16,333 bases of DNA, from the NCBI GenBank assembly GCA_964610985.1, contig CAZSZJ010000026.1, forward strand, positions 1 to 16,333, in the 5' to 3' direction. A model generated the notes under the pieces. That model ran no database searches. It was not told the origin of the DNA and saw nothing but the letters and a program-made list of their open reading frames with translations. Both the position numbers and the translations under genes were made by a program. This document shows, piece after piece, positions 1-6,560 of the stretch (position 1 is its first letter; the number at the start of each line of letters is the position of its first letter). This DNA comes from JARIHD01 sp964610985 (GTDB lineage: Bacteria; Patescibacteriota; Saccharimonadia; Saccharimonadales; UBA4665).

Positions 1-75
1 GATACAGTGCAGAACACCGCTTGAGATGTTGCGAAGGTGTTGAAGTAATTACGCTCTTAGTCACCTTAGAAAGGT

Positions 76-83
76 TGTATAAT
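76..83 (+). promoter_or_regulatory. -10 element for the 91-810 gene
   Basis: A perfect TATAAT lies at 78-83, directly preceded by TG at 76-77. The ATG follows after only 7 nt (84-90), so the predicted transcription start falls at about 90-91 and the mRNA would have essentially no leader. No convincing -35 hexamer is seen at 54-61. The call rests on sequence match and position only. Confidence 0.6.
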
Positions 84-90
84 AAAAGCA

Positions 91-810
91 ATGTACGCCG
101 AGAAGCATGCCCTTCAATCCGATACGCTCGCATGCCAAGAGCCTATGAACGATGCATTGAAATCCCTAATCGATCAACAGCGACTAGCGGAATTACTTTT
201 AGGCAATGCAGCCTGTCTCAACATAGCAGACTTTGCCGTTGTTCAACCAGGCTACGACCTTCCTGTTCGAGTCGCAGAATCATATCGCCTGGCGCCATTA
301 ATAATGGTTCCAGCGTGTACTCCAAGGGGAAGGCCTACAAGAGAATGCAGTGTACCGGCGGGAGTAGAAAGTAACTATAAAGTTGCCGGCGGGACGCCTT
401 ATTTAGATACCCGTCTGGGCCTGGGACTCGTATATAACGGTATACTAGGGGCGGTCGGTGGCGCCGAAGTTAGCCCTACGCGCGCTCTTACCATAACACA
501 GCTACAGGGCGTTAATACTGCCGACCCACGTACAGGATCCAGATACCAGGGTAGCGTCAGGGGCGGTTTAATGGCGGGACTTGCGTGGCACGATACGCTC
601 GTGCGGGCGTGGGAATACATAGCCATCAATCTGCAATTACCGCTCATAGAAATTCAGGGTGCAAGCAAAAATGCCTGGGTGCAGCGGGGCAACGTGCCCA
701 AAGAACGCCTCATGGCGCACTATGATAGCGTTGCCGAGCGTATGTCCTATACTTACGACCCCAAGACTGAAAATTGGCAAAAATCGCTCTTTGGCCGTGT
801 TGCGCTCTAA
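91..810 (+). CDS. Uncharacterised 239-residue protein
   Basis: I do not recognise this protein. It is open for 239 codons and ends in TAA at 808-810. No signal peptide or clear membrane segment is visible. The middle (about residues 100-165) is rich in Gly, Thr and Ala, and the C-terminal third has a more ordinary globular composition with aromatic residues (WEYIAINLQLPLIEIQG, later YTYDPKTENWQ). The ATG at 91 is preferred because a perfect TATAAT ends 7 nt before it, which fits a leaderless mRNA. A second in-frame ATG at 145 is possible but has no ribosome binding site. The gene converges with the next one, with only 34 nt between the stops and no clear terminator. Function unknown; a lineage-specific accessory gene is the safest description. 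Confidence 0.6.
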   Translation: MYAEKHALQSDTLACQEPMNDALKSLIDQQRLAELLLGNAACLNIADFAVVQPGYDLPVRVAESYRLAPLIMVPACTPRGRPTRECSVPAGVESNYKVAGGTPYLDTRLGLGLVYNGILGAVGGAEVSPTRALTITQLQGVNTADPRTGSRYQGSVRGGLMAGLAWHDTLVRAWEYIAINLQLPLIEIQGASKNAWVQRGNVPKERLMAHYDSVAERMSYTYDPKTENWQKSLFGRVAL

Positions 811-844
811 CGGGCAGGCAACCCATTGAGACTACCCTCACTTC

Positions 845-1447
845 TTAAAAAAACTCCTTCTCATCCAGATAATCATCGCACTTGAGCACTTCTATGCGGA
901 GCGGAGACTGAAGACCATCCAGATCAAGCGGCGGGATGTTGTACGGTCGCCGCGCGTACCACCATGCTCCTGCAAGCGTCAGGCCAGCCGCAGTGACCCC
1001 AACATATCCCCAGATTCCACCCGTAGCCCGAAGAGCGGCGCCCGCTAGGCTGAGTTCGGTCAAAGTAGCTCCCGCGCCCCACTGAAGAGCCCGTTTTGCC
1101 CGCACCGGTTCTTTAAGCTTATCGTCGCGACGCATCAGGGCCGCGGCAAAGTTAGCTAGGATATTCTCTTCGGTGAGCTCATAAACCCGGACGTCTAGCC
1201 GTTCGCCTTTAGGTCTGCCAGGCTTTTCGGGTATTCTCGGGGGAGGAGCAAACACATCTGCTGTTTGATTAGCATCGCCAATAGTGACCATTAAGTCCGT
1301 CGTGATAGGATCTATAGCTAAGCGCTCGGTAAGCGGCGCCAAGGCTTCGCTGTCTGGTCGCAGCGTCTGCCTGTCATCATACAGGCATTTACGAATGCCG
1401 TCAGAGGGAACAATTGTTAGTTCGGGAGAGAATTCTGGAGATAGCAC
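845..1447 (-). CDS. Uncharacterised membrane protein, 200 residues, GTG start
   Basis: Not recognised. The first ~115 residues are hydrophilic and include a Pro/Lys/Arg-rich linker at about residues 68-82 (PPPRIPEKPGRPKG). Two moderately hydrophobic stretches follow at about 123-140 and 143-164, the second ending in WWYARR, a typical membrane-interface border. The acidic C-terminus ends in DEKEFF. This suggests a protein anchored near its C-terminus with a soluble N-terminal domain. The GTG start is supported by TATACT with an upstream TG ending exactly 6 nt before it, so the mRNA would begin at the GTG. The hydrophobic segments are Gly/Ala-rich, so membrane insertion is likely but not certain. 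Confidence 0.55.
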   Translation of the reverse strand: MLSPEFSPELTIVPSDGIRKCLYDDRQTLRPDSEALAPLTERLAIDPITTDLMVTIGDANQTADVFAPPPRIPEKPGRPKGERLDVRVYELTEENILANFAAALMRRDDKLKEPVRAKRALQWGAGATLTELSLAGAALRATGGIWGYVGVTAAGLTLAGAWWYARRPYNIPPLDLDGLQSPLRIEVLKCDDYLDEKEFF

Positions 1448-1453
1448 TGGGCC

Positions 1454-1462
1454 AGTATACCA
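1454..1462 (-). promoter_or_regulatory. Extended -10 for the 845-1447 gene
   Basis: On the minus strand the sequence is TGG-TATACT (1462 down to 1454), an extended -10. Six nucleotides (1453-1448) separate it from the GTG at 1447, so the usual start point, 7 nt after the last -10 base, coincides with the G of the start codon. Confidence 0.6.
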
Positions 1463-1496
1463 CTACCGGCTAGCAGGGCAACACCCCTCATAAAAA

Positions 1497-2105
1497 CTAT
1501 TTAAAATGCGTGATTTTAAAGAACGCTATGCCAGCGGCCCGTGCAGACGCCTCATCATTTTTACTGTCGCCGACCAGCAGCACGCCGGTCAAATCCTCGT
1601 CGAATTCCAGAATGTGCTGCCACGCTTCTTTGTCGGGCTTGCCATACCGCACGTCTTCGCGGGCGACAATACCATCAAACAAGTCACGAATGCCCATTTC
1701 GCGTAGCGCGCGCTCTACGGTCGCGCGCGTGTTGGCCGTCCAAATGTAAAACTGACGGTCTTCGCCTTTTAGCGCAGGCAGCGCGTCAACCAACGCTTGG
1801 TACGGTGTATGCGAAAAATACTTTTGCTCAAATGCTGCGCAAACAGCCAGGAATCTATCGTAAAAAGTGGGGACTTCGGCAATCTGCTCGTTAATGACCG
1901 CTCCCCAGGGGCGACCCTGGCCTTCGACCGTGGTCAAGAACTCTGCGACACGTTTTTCGGGTAACATTTGCGCAACTTCATCGATCCATTCTTGCCAGGG
2001 CAAGTTCAGGATAGTTAGTGTTTCATCCAGGTCAAATACAATCTTGCGATATGATTTGATGCGGACCAATTGTAGCAGCTCATCAACTTCGTTTTGTTTT
2101 GTCAT
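1497..2105 (-). CDS. HAD-superfamily hydrolase (phosphatase-like)
   Basis: A 202-residue haloacid dehalogenase-type hydrolase, expected to remove phosphate from a small cytosolic substrate with Mg2+. All four HAD motifs are visible: motif I DLDET at residues 25-29 (nucleophile Asp25, acid/base Asp27), motif II in WTANT with Thr123, motif III Lys156 in YGKPDKEAW, and motif IV VGDSKND with Asp180 and Asp184. About 90 residues between motifs I and II are helical and fit a C1-type cap, as in phosphoglycolate phosphatase and beta-phosphoglucomutase relatives. Length is normal for the family. Substrate cannot be inferred. The ATG follows an extended -10 by 8 nt (a leader of about 2 nt), which overlaps the stop of the upstream transporter gene, so it may have its own promoter as well as read-through. 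Confidence 0.88.
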   Translation of the reverse strand: MTKQNEVDELLQLVRIKSYRKIVFDLDETLTILNLPWQEWIDEVAQMLPEKRVAEFLTTVEGQGRPWGAVINEQIAEVPTFYDRFLAVCAAFEQKYFSHTPYQALVDALPALKGEDRQFYIWTANTRATVERALREMGIRDLFDGIVAREDVRYGKPDKEAWQHILEFDEDLTGVLLVGDSKNDEASARAAGIAFFKITHFK

Positions 2106-2113
2106 ACAGGGAC

Positions 2114-2122
2114 ATCATATCA
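2114..2122 (-). promoter_or_regulatory. Extended -10 for the HAD hydrolase gene
   Basis: The minus strand reads TGA-TATGAT (2122 down to 2114), 8 nt before the ATG at 2105. The TGA is also the stop codon of the upstream transporter gene, so promoter and stop codon share bases. Confidence 0.5.
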
Positions 2123-2836
2123 AAGTTTGCCGCTGGCGCAGGGATCATCCAGGTTTCCCTTGGTCGGTCGGAAGAAATAGGCGGTCAAAGCACTGCTGCC
2201 AACTGCCACCAATTGTTCAGCCGAAACCGTAACATCACCCCATTCCATGTCATAGCCGTTGCGCTGTAACCAAGCACCCCCGACCGCCATCGCAGCAGAT
2301 GGGATATCGGAAAGTAACAAATGTTTGCGAATATCATGCTCCGCCGCACTATTACAATCCGGTGCAATACCGTGACGGTCCCGCTTTTGGCGCATTGCGC
2401 GCAGCTGCATATGTGCAAGAACACCGCCACTCAACACTAGCGACGCCGCCCCTGCATACATGACGTTGCTGTTGTAGTGCGTTTCTTTTTCACCGTCGAG
2501 CAACTCGCAGCCGACCTGTGCCATCGCAAGGAACGAAAGGCCCATAATAAAAGAATGGCTTATCCGGCGACGTTTTTTAATAGTTTCGACGTCCAGCATA
2601 TGTCCTCGATGAACCGTATCGAACTGCAGCCAGTACGAAGCAAAGTCACCAATGTTATGAATGCCGTCAGCCAACGTCGATAGGGTATTCAGCTGAGCTA
2701 TTGCCATTTCGGTAACGCCAATAGCGCCGTTGCCCAAGGTCGTTACCCATTTTATGGCCCGTCCAAGTGTAGACTTTTGGCGTTCATGCCCGTGTCCATG
2801 CCCATGTTCTGAGGGCTCAAATAGTTGTCCGCTCAT
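2120..2836 (-). CDS. CDF-like cation transporter, membrane domain only
   Basis: A 238-residue membrane protein resembling the cation diffusion facilitator (CDF, CzcD/ZitB-type) fold, which exports Zn2+ or similar divalent ions. The N-terminus has a HGHGHGH run (residues 11-17), common in zinc CDFs. LADGIHNIGD at about 56-64 matches the metal-binding TM2 motif (HxxxD: His60, Asp64). KHLLLSDIPS at about 171-180 resembles the TM5 motif, but His172 and Asp177 are five residues apart instead of four, so the site may be altered. Hydrophobic stretches at about 32-50, 56-72, 95-112, 126-143, 175-190 and 205-222 fit a six-helix layout. The protein ends after the last helix and lacks the usual ~90-residue cytoplasmic metal-binding domain. 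Substrate and transport competence are inferred. Confidence 0.65.
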   Translation of the reverse strand: MSGQLFEPSEHGHGHGHERQKSTLGRAIKWVTTLGNGAIGVTEMAIAQLNTLSTLADGIHNIGDFASYWLQFDTVHRGHMLDVETIKKRRRISHSFIMGLSFLAMAQVGCELLDGEKETHYNSNVMYAGAASLVLSGGVLAHMQLRAMRQKRDRHGIAPDCNSAAEHDIRKHLLLSDIPSAAMAVGGAWLQRNGYDMEWGDVTVSAEQLVAVGSSALTAYFFRPTKGNLDDPCASGKL

Positions 2837-2853
2837 CGGATGAAACCCCGATG
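2834..2853 (-). other. Inverted repeat containing the transporter start codon
   Basis: CATCGG (2834-2839) and CCGATG (2848-2853) form a perfect 6-bp inverted repeat with an 8-nt loop. In the mRNA the 3' arm CCGATG contains the ATG start codon (2836-2834). A competing 5-bp pairing, CGGAT (2837-2841) with ATCCG (2857-2861), uses overlapping bases and cannot form at the same time. The leader would be about 66 nt if the promoter at 2910 is right. Confidence 0.45.
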
Positions 2854-2909
2854 CCTATCCGTGGCACTTTCGTTTGTTCCCATTTGAAATATTTTTGCAA
2901 AGGTCAAAA

Positions 2910-2918
2910 TTTATAGCA
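2910..2918 (-). promoter_or_regulatory. Possible extended -10 for the transporter gene
   Basis: The minus strand reads TGC-TATAAA (2918 down to 2910) in the AT-rich gap between the helicase-tail ORF and the transporter gene. Transcription would start near 2903 and give a leader of about 66 nt, unlike the leaderless neighbours. No good -35 is visible. Confidence 0.4.
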
Positions 2919-2937
2919 ATTCTGTCGCAATAAATAA

Positions 2938-3594
2938 TTATTTTTGCGCCCAAGCATGCGTGAGAGGAGCCCGTTGCTTGATTAGATGCAGGCGACCGAA
3001 GGGTCGGTTTTTGGTGGGCATGAGCGCCATGATCTGTTCGCGAATGCGGTTCGCGGAGAATTCCTTGTAATGCAGCGTCAAGCGCCCAGGCTTATCGTCA
3101 CGTAATCGCTCACGCGCAAATATCCAATCCGACAAGCCTAACACCGTGGCGACGTGCACAATATCGCCCTCACTCAAGGATACTCCCTTAAACTCTAGCG
3201 CTAGCTGAGCCGGCGTTACGGAGGTGGCGGGTGCAATTGGAATCTTGCGCACTTCCTCTTCCAGTCTCAGCGTCGCCAGGGTCGAAGCCCAGACTATCTT
3301 TGTTTTGGGGTCAAACCTGCTTTTCTGCCTTAGGCCATGGAACTGAAGGAGGTATTTGACGGCCATCAGATCACACGGGAGGCCCTCTTTTTGCAAATAA
3401 TCCAAAACATCTACGTAGTCAGCCGGGCGTTCAAGGCCGCCCGGTTTTACTATTTGGACCGGTTTCGACCCGGTGAACGGGGCAGTACGGACGGATACGC
3501 CTTCTGCTGCAAAAGCCCGTTCAGGCGTTCTTTTGGGCCTGGATTCGGATTTACGGGGCGGTTCGGGCAGTGGCGCGAGAATATCCGCCGCCAC
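2938..3594 (-). CDS. Helicase-associated HTH-module ORF (probable C-terminal part of the helicase)
   Basis: A 218-residue ORF beginning with GTG, overlapping the end of the helicase gene by 145 nt in the -1 frame. Residues 1-55 are a Pro/Lys/Arg-rich linker. Residues ~57-200 hold a module like those in the helicase C-terminus: an L-x5-I/L helix segment (YLLQFHGLRQKS), a short strand region (FDPKTKIVWAS), an HTH-like stretch with DIVHVA at 144-149, and a final RIREQIMAL. The hexapeptide DIVHVA also occurs in the helicase at residues 747-752. The GTG has only a weak AAGG 9 nt upstream. In the overlap this frame looks more protein-like than the helicase frame (which reads RHCPNRPVNPNPGP). Either the helicase is split by a frameshift (mutation, assembly error or programmed), or this is a separate, overlapping partner gene. 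Confidence 0.6.
   Translation of the reverse strand: MAADILAPLPEPPRKSESRPKRTPERAFAAEGVSVRTAPFTGSKPVQIVKPGGLERPADYVDVLDYLQKEGLPCDLMAVKYLLQFHGLRQKSRFDPKTKIVWASTLATLRLEEEVRKIPIAPATSVTPAQLALEFKGVSLSEGDIVHVATVLGLSDWIFARERLRDDKPGRLTLHYKEFSANRIREQIMALMPTKNRPFGRLHLIKQRAPLTHAWAQK
3148..3165 (-). repeat. 18-nt direct repeat, copy 1 (partner 4044-4061)
   Basis: This stretch encodes DIVHVA in the 2938-3594 ORF and matches 4044-4061, in the same orientation, at 17 of 18 positions. It contains the palindrome GTGCAC. Shared codons as well as shared residues suggest module duplication. Confidence 0.7.
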
Positions 3595-6299
3595 ACATAT
3601 AAACCTTGAATGCTTTGAGCATATTTCAGCCGATCTGGATCAGTGTCGGCGTCGCTGCGTGGTAATTTGTCGTAATCAAGCGGCCGGACATCGGGATGCA
3701 GTCCGTACTCTTGTTCCGCCAACTGTAATAGTTGCCACGATGAGCACTTTGTCTTTTGGCTTTTGACAAGCCGAAGCATCTGTGCGGGAGCATCGGCACG
3801 CAGCCGTCCTTCGCGGAGCGCCTTCATACACGCCTTTTGTCGCTCAACCCGTTGGATAATAATGTAATGCGGCACAAGGTAGGGATTTAGCTTCTCGGGC
3901 TCAATGCGCTCGATGATGGCTTCGCCGATACTGCGCGGCACGTGCTCGAGAGGTTTCTTACTCTGTTTCGCGTCATGCCTGGGATAGACAAGAGCGTGTT
4001 CTTCGGCCGACATCTCAGCGTCGAGTACGCCCAGGCTCACTCCGGCAACGTGCACAATATCATACAGACTCATGTCTATTTCCGTTGCCTCCGGGGTATT
4101 CTGATACGCTTCGCGCAGTGCGGCAATCTGCGCGGCGTCAAAGTGACGGCATATGCCGTCGTAGTCACACTTACTATTTCGGCGTTTTTCGGCCAATATA
4201 ATTTTATTTTCGGCACAATACCACTCCACAAACCAGGATGAATACTCCGCAGCAGCGCTTCCTATAGTTACGTCCGTCTTTTCCGCCAGCGGCAGGGCAT
4301 CCACGGCTTTCTCTATAGCAAAAAGAGCCGCCGGTCCGTGCGCAAGAATTGCAGACCGGAGGCCCTCCCTGGTCTCTGGGATCTGGCCCGCAGCAGCTAA
4401 CGTCGTTCGCACAAAACGTTGTGGCACCCTGTATAGGCTCGCAATCTCACTTTCGGTCATTACTATGTTTGCGGCGCGCTCGGCGATCGAATAATTCGTC
4501 GCAAACGCTTCAGCTTCCGGGCCATACATTCTGTGATACTTCTCGCGGCCATCGACATACATCCATACACCCTCATACGGAATCTGGTTTGAATCCAACA
4601 TCTGGTGCAGCCAAACCAAAGGCGCGTTCCATTCCCGGGCCAGAACCGTCGAAGGGAGCTGATAGGTGCCCGCTTTGAGTTCGAAATCCTGGCCGGCGAT
4701 AGTAATCGTACACACGGGTTTTTCTTGCATGAGCTGTTCTTGAAGCTGCCTCGGAAAAGCTTCGATCGGCAGCATGGGTGGGGGCTGTGCAGCTGACTTA
4801 TCTTCTGTTTTTGCGGCGTGCCCGGACATTCCCGGTAACGGCGCGTCACCGAACTGTGCAATATTCGAAAGCAGGATTGTTTCACACTCAAATTCTTCCA
4901 GGCCGTACACATGGTGCAAGCGAGCACCTTTCGAGCCTTTACGCGAAAACTGCAGCACTTCGCTCATGAATTCTCCAAGGCGGCCAATGCGGCCGGTTTC
5001 TTGCTCCAGAACCCACTCGGCGGCGTCGCCATGCATGCCAACGTCGGCGGGCAGGTTACGGCCTTCTCGGATGACCTTAGTATTCGTGAGCATACGTAGG
5101 TTACCAGCAATATATCGACGCTCGTCCTCGTCACTCGTTTTGCTATGCGAGCCGACCGATGCCGCCACCTCGGCTTTGCAGATGTCATTGACCCAGGCGG
5201 CGAGTTGCTCAGACCGCCGTACCTTTTCACCACGGCCCAAACCCTTGCAATAAGCGATTACACGGCGTCCACTCTTTATATATTCTGCAGCCAACTGGGC
5301 GACCAGAGGCAAGGGGTCTTCGGTATATTCAAATTGCATGAGGCGTGTATTATTGAGCACGCCTTGCTTGATGAGGTCAATACGATTATTTATCTCCATA
5401 TGACGGTATCTTTTGGTGAGGTCGCGGTCTTTGTCGTACGCCTTGGTGGCTGTGAACAAAAATAACCGGCCGGTGAGCGCAGCAATTATCTCTTCATCCC
5501 GGGGAGACATGCTGCCATGGCCTTCATCGCCGCACACAATGTCGCGCCGAGAAAGATCCAGCTTACCGGCCGAATTGGGTGTGGTGAGCACCACGTCGCC
5601 GTCCGCATCATGTTTTTTGCCGAAAAACTTGCTTACCTTGATACCTGGCCCCAAAAAGTCCAAAAAAGTCATATCACCCGTCTCGCCGGCAAACTGGTCC
5701 ACCAAACGTTGCGTCGGCAAGGTCACTGCGGCAAGTATCGGCCGTTTTTTGCCGCCAACGATGTGCGTTTTGCCGACGCCACTCATACGTAAAAGCCGAG
5801 CAATGAGCGTGGTTTTACCTATAGCAGTGGCGGCAATCGTGGCAAAGACATCGGACAAGTCGTCAAACGATGAAAGCTCCGGCTTAAAAAACCAATTACT
5901 TGGAATGGACAGCATGTGCTCGCGCAGTCCGCCGGTAATGCCATCCTGGATCCGCGCCCGCGCAGTTCCAACATCCGCCATGGGCGGCAAGGCCAAGGAA
6001 CGCGTTGGACGGTATATCTCATTTGCCATCGCCAGCCGGGTGGCGACCATGCTCACAACGGGGTGCCGCTGCATATGAGACTGTTCATTGGGCGTTAGGG
6101 GACTGCGCACGAACGCGTCGGGGTCGGCAATCTCATGGCCGAGTTCGTGCTCAATGGCCTGAAGGGCGAGGGCAGGGACGCCGTAGAAGATATTAATGCG
6201 ACTAGGATCGGTGGCCGCTGCTCCGTCCAGCGCGCCACGGGGCACACGCTGACCAAGCACCGCTTCCGCGGCGGCAACGTGCGCTTCAGAAAATTCCAT
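3450..6299 (-). CDS. Large SF2 (DEGH-box) helicase with repeated C-terminal HTH-like modules
   Basis: About 949 residues from the ATG at 6299; an in-frame TTG at 6326 would add nine. No ribosome binding site or tight -10 supports either, and the ATG is the conservative choice. SF2 helicase motifs, numbered from this ATG: motif I AATAIGKT (ends near 163), motif Ia LPTQRLVDQF (~194-203), motif II DEGH (258-261; Gly in place of Ala/Cys), motif III FTATKA (282-287), and motif VI QETGRIGR (433-440). It should be an ATP-driven nucleic-acid translocase. An unusual ~150-residue N-terminal region precedes motif I. After ~500 the protein has a linker and then two tandem modules, each with an HTH-like stretch (TESEIASLYRV at ~615-625; SLYDIVHVAGV at ~744-754) followed by R-x2-I/L-x3-I. 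A third module is in the overlapping ORF. The last ~48 residues look like out-of-frame sequence, so the true C-terminus is doubtful. Not assignable to RecG, UvrB, PriA or restriction subunits. Confidence 0.75.
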   Translation of the reverse strand: MEFSEAHVAAAEAVLGQRVPRGALDGAAATDPSRINIFYGVPALALQAIEHELGHEIADPDAFVRSPLTPNEQSHMQRHPVVSMVATRLAMANEIYRPTRSLALPPMADVGTARARIQDGITGGLREHMLSIPSNWFFKPELSSFDDLSDVFATIAATAIGKTTLIARLLRMSGVGKTHIVGGKKRPILAAVTLPTQRLVDQFAGETGDMTFLDFLGPGIKVSKFFGKKHDADGDVVLTTPNSAGKLDLSRRDIVCGDEGHGSMSPRDEEIIAALTGRLFLFTATKAYDKDRDLTKRYRHMEINNRIDLIKQGVLNNTRLMQFEYTEDPLPLVAQLAAEYIKSGRRVIAYCKGLGRGEKVRRSEQLAAWVNDICKAEVAASVGSHSKTSDEDERRYIAGNLRMLTNTKVIREGRNLPADVGMHGDAAEWVLEQETGRIGRLGEFMSEVLQFSRKGSKGARLHHVYGLEEFECETILLSNIAQFGDAPLPGMSGHAAKTEDKSAAQPPPMLPIEAFPRQLQEQLMQEKPVCTITIAGQDFELKAGTYQLPSTVLAREWNAPLVWLHQMLDSNQIPYEGVWMYVDGREKYHRMYGPEAEAFATNYSIAERAANIVMTESEIASLYRVPQRFVRTTLAAAGQIPETREGLRSAILAHGPAALFAIEKAVDALPLAEKTDVTIGSAAAEYSSWFVEWYCAENKIILAEKRRNSKCDYDGICRHFDAAQIAALREAYQNTPEATEIDMSLYDIVHVAGVSLGVLDAEMSAEEHALVYPRHDAKQSKKPLEHVPRSIGEAIIERIEPEKLNPYLVPHYIIIQRVERQKACMKALREGRLRADAPAQMLRLVKSQKTKCSSWQLLQLAEQEYGLHPDVRPLDYDKLPRSDADTDPDRLKYAQSIQGLYVWRRIFSRHCPNRPVNPNPGPKERLNGLLQQKAYPSVLPRSPGRNRSK
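4044..4061 (-). repeat. 18-nt direct repeat, copy 2 (partner 3148-3165)
   Basis: This stretch encodes DIVHVA of the second HTH-like module of the helicase. It differs from copy 1 by one base at a synonymous position. Confidence 0.7.
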
Positions 6300-6558
6300 C
6301 GAGCCCGCGCTATGCAAGCGTCCCAACTTTCTCGCTCATGGTAGTTTTAGCGTAACGTATTCTGCGGGGCATGCCAATACTACGGCCGAAAGGAAGCGTA
6401 CGTAGAGACTCTGAGAAAACACTGTAAGATTTTTGGCAGTCATACTCAGGGAACACGATATAATGGGCTATGCTGGGTGGTTGCAGGATCAAATATCGTT
6501 TTGACACCTGCACACTATATAAAGAGTTATTTGCGAGTGGGCGATAGCTTGCAGTACA
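6300..6558. other. Divergent intergenic region between helicase and Crp-like regulator
   Basis: No convincing protein is encoded here; the 86-codon open frame across it has no helix-like or domain-like character. It holds a palindrome (6483-6511), a candidate -35/-10 pair for the regulator gene, and on the minus strand a nine-codon mini-ORF (6339-6310, MSEKVGTLA) that ends 10 nt before the helicase ATG. No strong -10 for the helicase is seen, so its promoter is unresolved. Confidence 0.6.
6483..6511. promoter_or_regulatory. Candidate operator: two-part palindrome upstream of the Crp-like gene
   Basis: Two nested arms are seen: GCAGG (6483-6487) with CCTGC (6507-6511), and TCAAA (6489-6493) with TTTGA (6500-6504), around a 6-nt centre. 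The halves are offset by one base. TCAAA-N6-TTTGA has the size and spacing typical of Crp/Fnr dimer sites. The centre (~6497) is about 70 nt upstream of the start point predicted from the -10 at 6555-6560, a usual activator position. The right arm overlaps a TTGACA at 6501-6506. Confidence 0.5.
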
Positions 6559-6560
6559 AT
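6531..6560 (+). promoter_or_regulatory. Candidate promoter for the Crp-like regulator
   Basis: TTGCGA (6531-6536) and TACAAT (6555-6560) are separated by 18 nt. The start point would be near 6567. This lies inside the annotated ORF, because the -10 overlaps the first ATG at 6559. Confidence 0.45.

Noticed and set aside
811..844. Terminator between the convergent unknown genes
   Set aside because: Only a GGG/CCC pairing is available and there is no T-run on either side in the proper place.
5413..6078. 221-codon plus-strand open frame opposite the helicase
   Set aside because: Ser/Arg-rich composition with no motif; the helicase motifs I and Ia lie on the other strand in this interval.
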